DNA from: Coccinella septempunctata
Lineage: Eukaryota > Arthropoda > Insecta > Coleoptera > Coccinellidae
DNA: 64,000 nt
NCBI RefSeq assembly: GCF_907165205.1
Contig: NC_058192.1
Location: 30,346,001 to 30,410,000, forward strand
Direction of reading: 5' to 3'
A program made the translations under genes and the position numbers. Below are positions 42,891 to 54,554 of the stretch, one piece after another; within the stretch, counting starts at the first letter, position 1, and the number at the start of each line of letters is the position of its first letter. Under the pieces are notes generated by a model. The model ran no database searches. It was not told where the DNA came from and worked only from the letters and a program-made list of their open reading frames with translations.

Positions 42891-44165
42891 AACGCACCAT
42901 TTTCTATTATGCTATCGAATAACCGTCCCGTATCCCGTGTTTACAGTTTTATTATTTATTCTGGTGTTCAAAACTCAGTTTTTTCCGACATTTCGAAATA
43001 CGTTTCGTTTGATGATACAACAATACATCTAGTCCACAGTTTACAGTGTTGTCTGTCTGTTTTCCCGAATTCATTTGTTCTCTATGATGCAAAATACATC
43101 AAGCCCACCCTTCTCATTGTTTCTATAATATCATTAGTTTCGCGCATTTGTTTGAAATCGCGATTTTAATGATTTATTTTTCCGAACCAAATATCTACTT
43201 AACGATTTGGCCAACAAAACCTACAATTGCCCTTAATTTCCGGTATTTTTCGTTCGGTGTTGAAATTTTTTTTTTTTTAAAGTCCACCCTTAAGAATGTT
43301 CCTTTTGTCTGTTTTGATTCCGAATTCGCGTGTTAACTGACTTGTTTTTCCGAACCGAGTACGTTTACCGATTCGGAGTTCAAAACTAACATTTTTGGGC
43401 TATTTTTAATGACGTTTTGTTCCATGATGCAAAAATACATCAAGTCCACCCTTTACAATATTGGCTGTGTGGTTTAACGAAATCACGTGTTTACTGATTC
43501 ATATTTCCGAACCGAAACTTTTATCGAGTTGGAATTCACAACTCACATTTTCGATTCATTTTGCCGATCCGAAAACGTTCACCAATTTGTAGTTCGAAAC
43601 TCACATTTTCCCCACATTTCCAAATTGAATATGACCGACTATTACAAACCGAATAAACAAAAAACAGAAAAATACGAAACTTTAATTGAAAAAACAGACA
43701 ATAAGAATAAAACATTATGGGCTGTAATAAATGGAATGAACTGATGATCCTCTGAATACTGCAAATGAGATGAACAACTATTTCACAAGATTTCAAAGAT
43801 TTAAACCAGAAATATTGCTGAGACATATAGTTTTAGCAAAGTGAAAGAACATAATAGGTCACCTCGTCTAAAAAAAAAATATTCAGGCACCAAAAAAAAA
43901 ATTAAAGGCACCCTTTAATTCTGTCTGTGTGGTTTCCCGAATTCACGTGTTTACCGATTTATTTTGCCGAACCGAATACTTTTAGTGAGTTGATGTTCAA
44001 AACTCACATTTTCCTTACTTTTCCGATCATTTTCCGTTCGATAATGCAAAAATACATCAAGCCCACGCTTATCATTATGTTCATTATCTGTCTGGTCCCG
44101 AATTCGCGAATTATTCGCTTAATTTTCCCGAACCGAATATGATTTGGAGTTCAAAGCTCACATAT
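42891..44165 (+). repeat. degenerate tandem repeat, family 2 (right part)
   Basis: Diverged units share TTCCGAACCGAATA, GATTTGGAGTTCAAAACTCA, CATTTTCC, ATGCAAAAATACATCAAGCC and TTCCCGAATTCGCGTGT. Spacing is irregular (roughly 150-190 bp), with a LINE scrap at 43640-43860. Confidence 0.75.
43640..43860 (+). pseudogene. LINE ORF2 linker fragment
   Basis: KTEKYETLIEKTDNKNKTLW, then AVINGMN and, one frame away, DPLNTANEMNNYFTRF. This is the usual run between LINE endonuclease and reverse transcriptase (NKTLW..IN, then A..FN.YF). Only about 70 codons survive, inside repeat family 2. Confidence 0.65.
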
Positions 44166-44169
44166 ATAT

Positions 44170-45440
44170 ATAGAGATATAGGAGCGAAGTCAATTTTTTA
44201 AATCAATATTTGATGCTGTCTCCCTGAGGAATATTTACTATAGTTTTTTTGATGCAGGATTTACGGTTTCCTATGAAATACGAAAATTTAATGCTAAGGG
44301 TTGAAAATTCAACCCTTGAGCCCCATTGGAAGTCGATTTTCCAAATCAATATTGGATGCTATCGCCCTTAAGAATATTTTGTATAATTTTCATGATGCAG
44401 AGTTCACGTTTTCCAATGTAATATGAATTTTTAATGATAAGAGTTGAAAATTCAAACCTAGGGCCCCATCAGAAGTCAATTTTTCGAATCTATATTTGAT
44501 GCTATTGCCCTCAGGAATATTTACTATATGAAATACGAATTTTTAATGTTAAGAGTTGAAAATTCAACACCAGAGCCCCATCCGTAGTAAATTTTCTAAA
44601 TCATTATTTGATGCTATTGCCCTCAGGAATATTCACTATATGAAATACGAATTTTTATTTTTCAGGGTTGAAAATTCAACACCAGAGCCCCATCCGAAAT
44701 CAATTTTTTAAATCAATATTTGATGCTGTCGCCCTAAGGAATATCTACTATAATTTTTTTGATGCAGAAATGTAGATAAACTATACCACCTCTACATTGG
44801 TGTAAATTCAATCAACAAACGAACACTAAAATCCAGTGTAGAAAAGTGCTACACTTTTTATGCAAACGAAAGGAGCCCCATCCGAAGTCAATTCTCCAAA
44901 TCAATATTGGATGCTATCGCCCTTAAGAATATTTTATATGATTTTTATGATGCAGAGTTCACGTTACCCAATGAAATACGAATTTTTTATGTCAAGAGTT
45001 GAAAATTTAACATCAGAGCCCCATCCGAAGTAAATTTTCCAAATCAATATTTGATGCTGTCGCCCTGAGGAATATTTACTATAATTTTTTTGATGAAGGA
45101 TTCACGGTTTCCTATGAAATACGAATTTTCAATGTTAAGGGTTGAAAGTTCAACCCCGGAGCCCCATCCGAAGTCAATTTTTCAAATCAATATTGGATGC
45201 TATCGCCCTAAAGAATATTTTGAATAATTTTCATGATGCAGAGTTCACGTTTTCCAATGAAATACGAATTTTTAATCTCAAGAGTTGAAAATTCAACCCT
45301 ATAGCCCCATCCGAAGTCAATTTTTCGAATCTATATTTGATGCTTTTGCCCTCAGGAATATTTACTATATGAAATACGAATTTTTATTGTTAAGGGTTGA
45401 AAATTCAACCCCAGAGCCCCGCCAAGATTCTGCATCACCC
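44170..45440 (+). repeat. tandem array, about 143-bp and 112-bp units, family 3
   Basis: About nine units, each with GAAGTCAATTTTT, GATGCTATCGCCCT, GGAATATTTACTATA, GAAATACGAATTTTTA, GTTGAAAATTCAACCC and AGCCCCATC. Full units (about 143 bp) alternate with units lacking a TTTTTTGATGCAG...TTCC block (about 112 bp). One unit carries a foreign segment of about 100 bp (44771-44872). TA-rich runs (ATATATAT) mark both edges. Confidence 0.93.
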
Positions 45441-45764
45441 TATATATATATATGTGAAGATATGTTTTTTCAATAATTCATTTTAAACAGCGCAGCACAA
45501 AAGAGTCAATGATAGAGGACGAGCATTTAAAATCAGTCGCCCTGTACCTACTGAGCTATCAAATAATTCTTGGAGATAAATAACACAGTGTGTATCTTGA
45601 ATAGGAAATGTGATTAGTATCGCACCTAAAATTGAATTAACGTAATGAAACATTTTATGTATGTATTATTCTGATATCATGAAAATGCGTATGTATTAGA
45701 TAATATGTGAGAAATCCATCTGACATAACCTTGAATAATATTCGACATTTTCTTTCGTTCTGAA

Positions 45765-45915
45765 TTTCAAGTTACTGTTTCTGAAATACAAATGATTGAT
45801 TCTGATTTACAATTGATGGTTTCTGAAATCCAATTGACTAATCTGAATTACATTTTATGTTTTCGGAAATAAAAGTGTCTAATCTGAATTTCAATTGATC
45901 ATTTCTCAATAATTA
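45765..45915 (+). repeat. short tandem repeat, about 43-bp unit
   Basis: Three to four imperfect copies of GTTTCTGAAAT.CAA.TGA plus TAATCTGAATTACA. Confidence 0.6.
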
Positions 45916-46140
45916 CAAGTGGAAATGGTGCAGAAAGTTGGGGTTTGTGGTTCACTGCTGCGCTGGTTCAAATGGTATTTGAAGAACAGGTCGCAATTTG
46001 TTTCGGTAGAGTAATTTAGGTCTAGATATTTTACTTCAACCTCTGGAGATCCTCAGGCTCCTAACCTAGGACCTCTATTCTTATATACATGCGGATGACT
46101 TGGTGCTGGTCTCTTCACTCTTCTCTAATTCGTACGCTTT
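45905..46140 (+). pseudogene. LINE reverse transcriptase relic
   Basis: Reads LLRWFKWYLKNRSQFVSVE, TSGDPQAPNLGPLFLY, then ADDLVLVS: the YL.NR, SG.PQGS.LGPLLF and YADD blocks. About 30 codons normally present between LGPLLF and YADD are missing. Jockey-like. Confidence 0.75.
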
Positions 46141-46229
46141 TAATATAAACTTTTCCAAATTATCAACTGCACAACTTATTGTTGGGATTTCTGTCTGTTA
46201 TTTTCGATTGTATTAATGGCTGTATTTAG

Positions 46230-46880
46230 CCCAATTGGTATATTCTCTTACTTCCATCAGTTTTTCTCTTGGTTCTTCTCTTATCAATTCCACGGGATTG
46301 TGGTTTGAGTTTCAATCGAGAATTCTTGAGTTATATTTTTCAATATCGCGATATCTATTACATCTGGTATTCCTATACCAAAAGCAAGATATGTCGGTAA
46401 CTCTGGTTCAATCACTGTGGCATTTTGTTTTTCGGCGAAATCCTTGAGTTTTTTGCCATTTCTATTCTCTGTTCTGCTGTTCCATAATGGGGATTTACAG
46501 TTGAAATCTCCGATGCAGAGTTTCGGGTTTGTTCCTTCGAACATGTAGTTTATCTCTTCTTCCAATAAATTGTTTTGTGGTCGCTTGTATGCCGAGGTAA
46601 TTTCGACTCTTTGACGATTTAATTCGGCAACAATCGTCATTGTTTCTGTTTCTCCTTGTGTTTCGTCGGATCTACTTTTGAAGTAGTGTTTCAGGTCTAT
46701 TCTCACTAATACTGTTACTCCTCCTCCGGTATTTGGTATTCTGTCGCATCTATTTGTTTCATAATTCATGAAATTCAGTCGTCTGTTCCGATTTATTCTT
46801 GTTTCCTGTAGGGCTATAATATCAGGTTGTCTCTCTGATATTATTTCTTCTGTGATGATAGTTTTAGTGTCTGAAATATA
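46230..46880 (-). pseudogene. Jockey-type LINE ORF2 endonuclease
   Basis: The minus strand reads IIALQETRIN, GGGVTVLVR, SAYKRPQNNL, CIGDFNCKSPLWNSRTENRNG and PDVIDIAI, the full order of APE-endonuclease blocks in Jockey elements. The frame stops near 46284, and no reverse transcriptase follows on this strand. Upstream (46881-47080) a hairpin element is inserted close to the ORF2 start. Confidence 0.82.
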
Positions 46881-47080
46881 ATGAAAATGAAGGTTTTAGT
46901 GGCATGCAGACAGGAATTGAATTCTGAAAAAAGTACCACCCGAGGTACCACCCAGAGCATGATTCGAACCTACAACCCTGACCGGTAATCGGGGGGGTCG
47001 TAGGTTCGACTCCTGCACTAGGTGGTACTTTTTTATGAATTCAATTCCTTTCTGCATGCCGCTAAAACCTTCATTTTCAT
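46881..47080. mobile_element. tRNA-like inverted hairpin element inside Jockey LINE
   Basis: The left arm ATGAAAATGAAGGTTTTAG... and the right arm ...CTAAAACCTTCATTTTCAT pair over about 90 bp. The centre (46976-47016) can fold as a tRNA anticodon arm (CCTGA/TCGGG, loop CCGGTAA) and T arm (GTAGG TTCGACT CCTGC). Both arms carry a B-box-like GGTTCGA.TC and a T6 run, pointing outward in opposite directions. It looks like two tRNA 3' halves joined head to head, and splits the Jockey ORF1/ORF2 region. Confidence 0.75.
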
Positions 47081-47094
47081 TATTTCTTCTATCT

Positions 47095-48029
47095 AGGCTT
47101 TCCGAGTGTTGATCCCGCTTATGTTACACGAGATCATTGCTGCTATGGCTTCCAGAGCACTTCACGCATCCCCACGGGAAGGAGCATTTGTTTTGCGCAT
47201 GTCGGTACCTTTGGCACCTAAAGCGGTGGTTTGCATTTTTTTGTGTTCAACCACAATACAGAGATTCACTTCGAAGATTTCCTTTTTCTGGGTTTTAACC
47301 AGGAAGAGGGGTATGGGATCCTTCGTCTTGTGCGATGACATTCTTGACACCTCAGCGACTGATATTTCCTGGAATATCAGGTCATTCTTAATCAACGCAA
47401 GATTAGCGTCGATTGATAAATGCCTAATGATGGCATGTACCTTCTTCTCCTCCTCCATTTGGTAGGTAAAATATTCTTTACCATGCTGCTCGAATAATTT
47501 GGTGATTTCTCTAAAATCATCTACGGTTGATGCGATGATTCTTATACCGTCTTTAACTACAGTTGCGCGGTTGTAGATAATCTTTTTTAGTTTTTTGTGT
47601 AGAGAGCTTTGGATATATCTGCCCAATCTGAGGTGCCCATCATCGTGATCGGTGGGATTTTATCCTTCTTAGGCACTTCTGGGTCTTTTTTGATATTTTC
47701 CTCGTCAGACGCGTGCGTTTTATATGAGGCGCATTTTAGGGTTTGACCGAAGGCGTTGTAGGGCTTTTCCTTTTCCACAGGAATTACTTTTTTCCCCACC
47801 GAATTGGTAACTTCGGCGAAAGTTGGGGGCTACAGCGCAGAGAGTTCCTCTTTGGCTTGACGGAGCTCATTTATCAGAATCAAAACCGTTCCATTGAGTC
47901 TACCGATTTCATGAGCTCATTTTATTTGCGTTAATTTGTCCGACCCACGGACCCACCTTCGATAAAGTCTTCTTCGACTTCATCGGAAACTTCCATGTAG
48001 GAACCCTCATTATCTGAGGTCTCCGACAT
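47095..48029 (-). pseudogene. Jockey-type LINE ORF1 (gag-like)
   Basis: Starts at ATG 48029 (MSETSDNEGSYMEVSDEVEE). Further frames give VKDGIRIIASTVDDFREITK, YFTYQMEEEKKVHAIIRHL and RMSSHKTKDPIPLFLV, the nucleic-acid-binding core of Jockey ORF1 proteins, with traces of Cys knuckles near 47100-47160. Several frameshifts and stops. Together with 46230-46880 it is one element missing its reverse transcriptase half. Confidence 0.78.
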
Positions 48030-49505
48030 GGCTAATCGTCTGGTTCCACTCTTAGAAAAGCTATTACCTGAATCCCAGTGCGGTTTTCGACCAAATCGAG
48101 GTACGGTGGACCTAATTTTTACAGTGCGACAGCTACAAGAAAAGGCCCGTGAACAACAATCAAGGATTTATACAGCCTTCATCGATTTAAGTAAGGCATT
48201 CGACTCGGTGAATCGGAGAGCGCTATGGAAAATCATGGCACGTCTTGGAGTACCCGAAAAATTCTTAGCAGTGTGTAAAAGCCTTTCAACACCGCTAGAA
48301 TACAGCATAATGGCTGTACAACCGACCATTTCTCGACCAACTCTGGAATAAAACAAGGCTGCGTGTTAGCGCCTTTACTGTTCAATATTTTCGCCATAGC
48401 TGTATCGATAATTGCTGACATGAGCATGCCCGTAAGAGATGTTGGGATGAGATTCAGATTTTATGGAGGCCTGTTTAACCTGAAGCGCCTCAGAGCAAAA
48501 ACCCGTACCAAGTTTATCACGGAACTTCAATATGCAATAAGCAGACGACTGTTCACTCATCGCTAGCAGATCAGAAGATCTACAGATAATGATTCATATA
48601 TACGAAGCTTTATGCCTTAGACTCAATATCGACAAGACCAAAATCCTAGTAAGTCTGCCAGAAAGCCTTCAAACAAATATCAGCCTGGAGAATGAAACTC
48701 TAGAACAGGTCGAGCAGTTCAAATACTTGGGAAGCTTCATAAATAGTAGGGCTAATCTAGACACGGAAATTCAAAACCGTATCAATTCGGCATCACGGGC
48801 ATTCTGGAAGCTAAAGGACAGAGTGTTCCAAAATCACGAACTCAATCTGAAGACCAAGACAGCTGTGGTCCTCCCAACGCTTCTTTACGGAAGCGAAAGC
48901 TGGACGCCCTACAGGCGACATATTAAACTGCTTGAACAAACGCAACAACGTAATCTGAGACAGATAATGCACATCAGATGGTTCCACAAAGTTTCGAATG
49001 CAGAAGTCTTGCAACGCGCAAGTTGTACAACAATTGAGACTCAAGTAACGAGGGCCTGACTCAGATGGAGCGGCCACATTCTGAGGATGCAAGACACAAG
49101 ACTCCCCAAAATAGCTCTATATGGCGAATTCACTGAGGGTGCCCGGAAACCAGGAGGCCAGTATAAGCGGTTTAAGGATACACTACATCAATCCCTAAAA
49201 TTAGTTAATGCCGACCATAACTGGGAATAACTAGCGTTAGACAGTGGAGGTCTTTGGTACACAGTTTTAATGGAGAATCGAGAAGGATACAGCGGCGGCC
49301 AGATCTGGTTGGTAACTATCCATGCCCTATGCCCTGAGTGTGGAAGGATCTGCAGGTCACGGTTGGGTCTCTTTAGTCACAGGAGGGCACACAGTCACAA
49401 CTAGCCCTAAGAAATTACAAGTCTGTTCACAATTTTTTTTCTTCTTTTGTTTTCTTCTTTTTGTAGATTTATTTCCGGTAACGGGATACAGCAATGAATG
49501 AATGA
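48030..49505 (+). pseudogene. LINE reverse transcriptase with C-terminal zinc finger
   Basis: The frame begins abruptly at ANRLVPLLEKLLPESQCGFR, then IYTAFIDLSKAFDSVNR (first Asp), a frameshift near 48350, GIKQGCVLAPLLFNI, and a YADD box split by a short insertion near 48535. The thumb (FKYLGSFIN, RAFWKLKDRVF, LLYGSESWT, LRQIMHIRW, LRWSGHILRM) follows. The end holds a Cys2His2 finger, CPECGRICRSRLGLFSHRRAH (about 49333-49395). A (TGAA)n-type tail at 49483-49503 marks the 3' end. The 5' part is missing; the break coincides with the Jockey ORF1 start codon. Confidence 0.85.
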
Positions 49506-50929
49506 AACGCTTTTAGTTTTTTACAATGGTGATAAATATCAATAAAAAAAACAGAACAAAAATAACCAATTATTATATAGAAAAAGTCTCACCTGATGTA
49601 ATGTCCACAACCAACGATATTTTGATCTGGACTCTGTATACAATAACAACACAACAAAACTCATTCACAGAACTCTCCCGATTCATCAGTATTCAATCAA
49701 ATTCCCAAACCGTGTGCTCGAAAAATTATTCAACACTTCTACTTGCTTGAACGTATCGCATTGGAATGAGCGTTTTCATTTTGAGTTCTTGGTTGAAGAA
49801 ATATTAATTCTATTCCAGATTTATGCCCTATCTCAGGGTATAAAAGTTTTGTTTTCAATGTGATATATGCTGGTTTTCGGAGAAAGAATGTACTACACTT
49901 CTTTGTTTTTGCCAAGCTTTTGAATAATGGATTTATTCTTCTTCAGAGTCTTTCTATAAATACCGAATAAAATTTTATTACAACACAAAACATCAACATC
50001 AATACGAATCACAATTTTAAGTCCACTGAAACACATCTACAGTTTTGATTTGGAGTGATATTGTACATATTTTTACTTTATTAATTTCAACATTCCTCCT
50101 TCTACTGTCACATCATTTTGTGACAGGATGGAATGTTTGATTCAATTTACTGCTACCCCAATTATTCAACAGTACGAGAAATTCAGAATCCACTCAGACT
50201 ATCGAAATTTACGAAATGAATCGAAGAAAACTGAAAAACACGCTCATCCCTTTCTCTTATTCTATGACACTTATCTAATTCAATTCATAACAGGTATATA
50301 TTCCAGAAGCTATGAAATCATCGTGCTTTTATAAATTCACTAATAATTACGGATATTATATTTTTATCGTCAAAAAATCACTAAACTACTTTTATACACT
50401 ACGAATACTCTTTTTCTAAAATAAACATAATACATATTCAAAAATTACTTATTCATTTATTATTGAAAAAAATCAAACTAGGAATCAGTGATATATTATA
50501 TTTTTATTGACTAAACTACTCCCAAACGGTAACGCTAGCTTCGTGCGGCTGGCCGAACCAGCGTGTTTAGCGTAATAGTCTGAGAGCTGGCAAGGAAAAT
50601 CGGAGAGCTCATAATTAAATATGAGTTATAAAAGTTATAAAAAGTATTTGTAAAACAACTTGGGAGAGAGGTTTTAAGGTTATTTAGCAATTCATTAAAC
50701 ATCAAGATGTATGATTAATGGCAAACATTCTGAGTTGCTCAGTAGCTGAAATACCATCTCCCATATTGGCGGATTAGGATGGGGATGATGTGGTAGCCTC
50801 AGTCGATAGACAAGAATGTTAAGGAAAGTTTGTCGGATTTTCAATATTGAACACTAAAAACTAGAACGTGTATTCTTTAATTAAAAAATATTGTTTGGTA
50901 CCTCACAATTAAGAAGGTAGAGAACATTA
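49506..50929. other. unassigned spacer
   Basis: No gene recognised. 50525-50620 is GC-richer than its surroundings. Confidence 0.5.
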
Positions 50930-51270
50930 CAGTGTTGATCTCCAGTTTGGCACATACAAATCTGTCGACTGGGAAGGACTTCGAGATTATATCAGTATCT
51001 TCCCATAGCATGCGAAAGCCTTTCCCAGGCAATTCAGTGTGCAATGGAACCTCATATCTCCAACAACATTATAGTAACCAACCTAACCAAAAACCATGGT
51101 TCACCAGAGAATGTGAGCTGGCACGTAGGGAAAATGAAAAAATTAAAGCTCACAACAAATCCCTCCAACGCCTTACACCCTATATGCCTAGACCAATTAT
51201 TTTGACAACAATGCCCGAAATAGCTACAACAGGACTTTTGACCAAAAAAAAACGAATGGGGAAATAAAAT
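50930..51270 (+). pseudogene. LINE ORF2 fragment (linker after endonuclease)
   Basis: Contains NQKPWFTRECELARRENEKI, the KPWF..EC..A.R pattern found between endonuclease and reverse transcriptase in many LINEs. The frame ends soon after. Confidence 0.6.
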
Positions 51271-51596
51271 GATGACGTTTCCAAATGGAACTCACTATAC
51301 ATCTGCTGGACAGTCGCCATACATGTGGATAACAAGTTCACATCGAGCTCGTTTCATTCTATACAGCTGAATTTTGCCAGGACATTACCCGACAACTCTA
51401 CACTGAACTCTTTGGTCAACATGGTGTTCAACGAAACCAAATGAATAGGCGACATCAAATTCAAGGTGAAGAGGACGTGGAAAGGGTTAATATAACCAGA
51501 GAATTCTAATGAGAATAATGGAATTATCTCCATAAAGTTTAATACAATAATGATAAGAAAGATCACGCCTAAACGGTGAGGCAATGAATACAATAA
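51271..51596. other. unassigned spacer
   Basis: No gene seen. Confidence 0.5.
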
Positions 51597-51917
51597 TGAG
51601 GATGAATTCAGATTCATACCACCCGCTGATATGAATATCAACAAGTGTTACGATCCGAATTGAACTAGCCAATTTGCCATCGTCAAGGCGCCAAATGGAG
51701 TATGGAGTGTTACTGGATATTACTCAGTAGTGCTTGCCAGTATTGAATAAGGGTCCATCAATTCCAAACGTTCTACATCGGAGAAAAAAAGCTATGTTGC
51801 TCTGATGAGGTCAAATGAGACCGAAACCTGGAAAATTGGCTAGTTCAATTCGGATCGTAACACTTGTTGATATTCATATCAGCGGGTTGTATGCATCTGA
51901 ATTCATCCTCATTATTG
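51597..51917. repeat. inverted repeat, about 75-bp arms
   Basis: GAGGATGAATTCAGATTCAT... (51597-51672) returns inverted at 51835-51917, sharing GATATGAATATCAACAAGTG, then TTACGATCCGAATTGAACTA. The 160-bp spacer holds a hammerhead-like core. Penelope-like elements often sit in such partial inverted copies; here that is inference. Confidence 0.85.
51802..51826 (+). ncRNA. hammerhead-like core
   Basis: CTGATGA, stem GGTC/GACC with a 6-nt loop, then GAAA: all invariant core positions without the extra A seen in the other copies. No convincing stem I partner or GUC cleavage site could be placed, so it may be a decayed ribozyme or chance. Confidence 0.4.
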
Positions 51918-52276
51918 TTTAATACAATGTTTGCAGAGGCGAATTACTGAGACAGACGCCGGCGCGGCGACGGAAGGAAAAACGGTGGCATATAGGCAAT
52001 GATTAAAATGTCGGGGAGCTGAATACATGTGGTAGTAACGTTAAAATAATATACTCATTTGTAGGAGCTTAATTTACTGACAGAATCTTGATCTACATGT
52101 CATCTCCAACTCAGGTGTTAGTTTCAGTTTCCTCTCGTTGATTTCTGACAGAAACTCGTGGTATTAGCACCAGTAATTCAAACCTGTTACGAGAATATAA
52201 ATAGTTGAATGTTAATATTGTTAATATTTACATCATACAGTAGTGACTTAGTTCTACGAAACTTCGATTACATATA
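51918..52276. other. unassigned spacer
   Basis: No gene seen. Confidence 0.5.
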
Positions 52277-52987
52277 CAGGGTGTTTTACAAGCTCTATGA
52301 CAAACTTTGACAGATGGTAGCTATGTGATTATTCTGAAGATTTTTTCTCCTATGAACATATTTCCAATTAGTTTTTGTTTAGAAGATACAAGCATTTAAA
52401 AAATCCTATTTTTATGTTCAAATCATAATAATCAATGGAAATTCAGGGACTAAAAATTTCCCAAAGTGTCCTCCTTGACCTATACATTCATTTATTCGGG
52501 AAATGTTCATTCAGCCAACTGACTTCTTGTCTCCCTCTATGTGGTGGTGCTTCATTGTGCTGATACCACATATTTCCTACAATCTTGAATCCTAAGTTAT
52601 CAATTAAGTCAAAAAGGATCTGCTCCAAAAAAATTTATACAAATCTGCATTCAAACGATAATTTATAACACTAAAATACTGAAACGTTGCCGACATCGTC
52701 TTTGTCTAATGGCATATGGATTCTGCAGTGCTCATACATGTTCAATATGGTTATTGTTGATACCATCCTCAGTGAAACAAGTGTCAAATGAATTATTAAA
52801 ATACCGTCAATAACCATATCAACCGATATTTTCTGTCGGCCTACTTAATCAAAACATGAAAAAAAAATTTCATATGCTTGTAAACTAAACGAAAACGAAT
52901 CAAACCTATGTTCATAGAAAAAAAATGATCAAAAGAATCAAATCTACCTTCTTTCAAAGTTTGTCATAGAGCTTGTAGAACACCCTG
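52277..52987 (-). mobile_element. internally deleted mariner-like element (CAGGGTGTTTTACAAG ends)
   Basis: Ends CAGGGTGTTTTACAAGCTCT and its near-inverse, TA on both sides (52275-52276, 52988-52989). The minus strand keeps pieces of the DUF4817-class transposase around the second catalytic Asp (YVVSAQ-like text in place of WYQHDGAPPH, a WLNEHFPN block and CAGTTGGCTGAATGAACATT), matching 25340-25560. The rest of the gene is deleted. Confidence 0.85.
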
Positions 52988-52989
52988 TA

Positions 52990-54554
52990 TAAAATTGAAA
53001 TTTAAAAGTGCATTTCCGATCAAAAAGAAATCGGTATAGATCAGTCAGTCAAGAGTGTAACTCTGATTAAGCTTTGTTAACCGTCCATAGTCAGTTCGGC
53101 TGAATCAGAATTGATACCATGAACAACTGATGTCATAGTATAGTTAGCATGTACAAACGGCACGAAAATTGCCCGCAAAAAGTTGAGGATATTTATTTTT
53201 TCGGAAGATGCATACTTTCCGTATCAACTTAATTCTTATTTCAAATACATAAACTCATGACCATTATAGAAACGACTTCTGGTTCATCGTAAAGCAAGTG
53301 TCAATCAACAACTGATACCATATTGTAGTGAGCACGTAATCGGAACGTAAACTGTAAGTCAAAAGTTGGTTCAACAAGATGCATATTTTCTGTTCATCTA
53401 ATTTTTTTTTCAATTACATAAACATATATAAATTCATTGTAGAATGTCTGCTTCATCATGAAGTATGTTTTCTTCAAGTTTTATCATTTTTCGTGCATGT
53501 TTCAGAAATGTACATTCATGATTCACTCCTCAACCAGTACCTCATTTTCAATAAGATCAAACAATCAAACGCTATTGAAATCGAACTTTTCGAGAATTTT
53601 CATTATGAGAAGTTTTGTCCAATGAATAGTAAGCTCATTATTGAGAGGTCTGAACTTAAAATACAAATATTTTAACAGTAGATTCTTGAGGTCAAAAAAA
53701 CACTTTTTTCCATACCATTTTTTCCGAATCGGCTCGGTTCAAAAGATACAGGCTCTTGAAAATCGATAAAAATCTCATAAACGGTTTCATCGAACGAAAT
53801 GAATTTTGAAAGATAATGTTTAATTTTTTTGATGAATCTTTTTCGATTACAAGATATCACTCACGTCTTTCAGTTTTCTCATTTCAACCATTACGTACCA
53901 CAAAAATAGCAAAATTTTAAGGAACCCCTGCAACTCTTGAAACTAAATAATGAATATTTGAACGTTTTGCAAAATTAAAGTATTCTTCATATTAATTTTT
54001 CATATAATGCGCCGTTTTCGAGTAATTTGATGTTCAAAAATAAAATTATCTATGAAGTTCGAAAAATTGGGTACTTTAGTCGAATACAATTCTGATTCAA
54101 AGATCCACAGAAGTTCATTTTTCGTACGTTGTCACGATTTAATATTAAGAATCGAAGCTCATGATTTTTATTTTGAATGAAAGGTTAGTAAACCAGCCGA
54201 CTTAGCTGTAGTGGAGTTAGGTTTTTGAATGAATTCACCTCAATCAAATCCTACAATTCAAATCCTCACTAGTTCAAGCAAATTTCCACACTACTTCAGA
54301 AGTATTGCTTGAGGAAGCGTTACATTTTTGGTCATAGTGTTTTGTTCGCTAGGAGCCCTACTCTCCCACAAATTACAAATCATGCTTCACATTCTGAAGC
54401 AAATTTGGACTGTCCTTTACAGGATGAGCCGCATTTACCACACGATCTCTCTATTCGTAAACATTAACAGCACATTAGGTATGAGCACTGCCACTGCCGC
54501 AAACTATTTTCTTCATGAAACCCCCACAGACAAAAATTACATAAACAAAGATTA
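52990..54554. other. unassigned region
   Basis: No gene. 53660-54130 reads like old repeat sequence, but I could not pair it with anything in the window. Confidence 0.4.

Noticed and set aside
42156..42892. Series of open frames with repeated peptide sequence
   Set aside because: They are readings of the 289-bp tandem repeat, repeating the same peptide in shifting frames.
44170..45440. Regular repeats that could suggest a CRISPR array
   Set aside because: Units of 112-145 bp repeat over their whole length with no unique spacers; this is satellite-like DNA in a eukaryote.
46970..47020. A functional tRNA gene
   Set aside because: Only the anticodon and T arms can be formed; the D arm and acceptor partner are replaced by the inverted arm.
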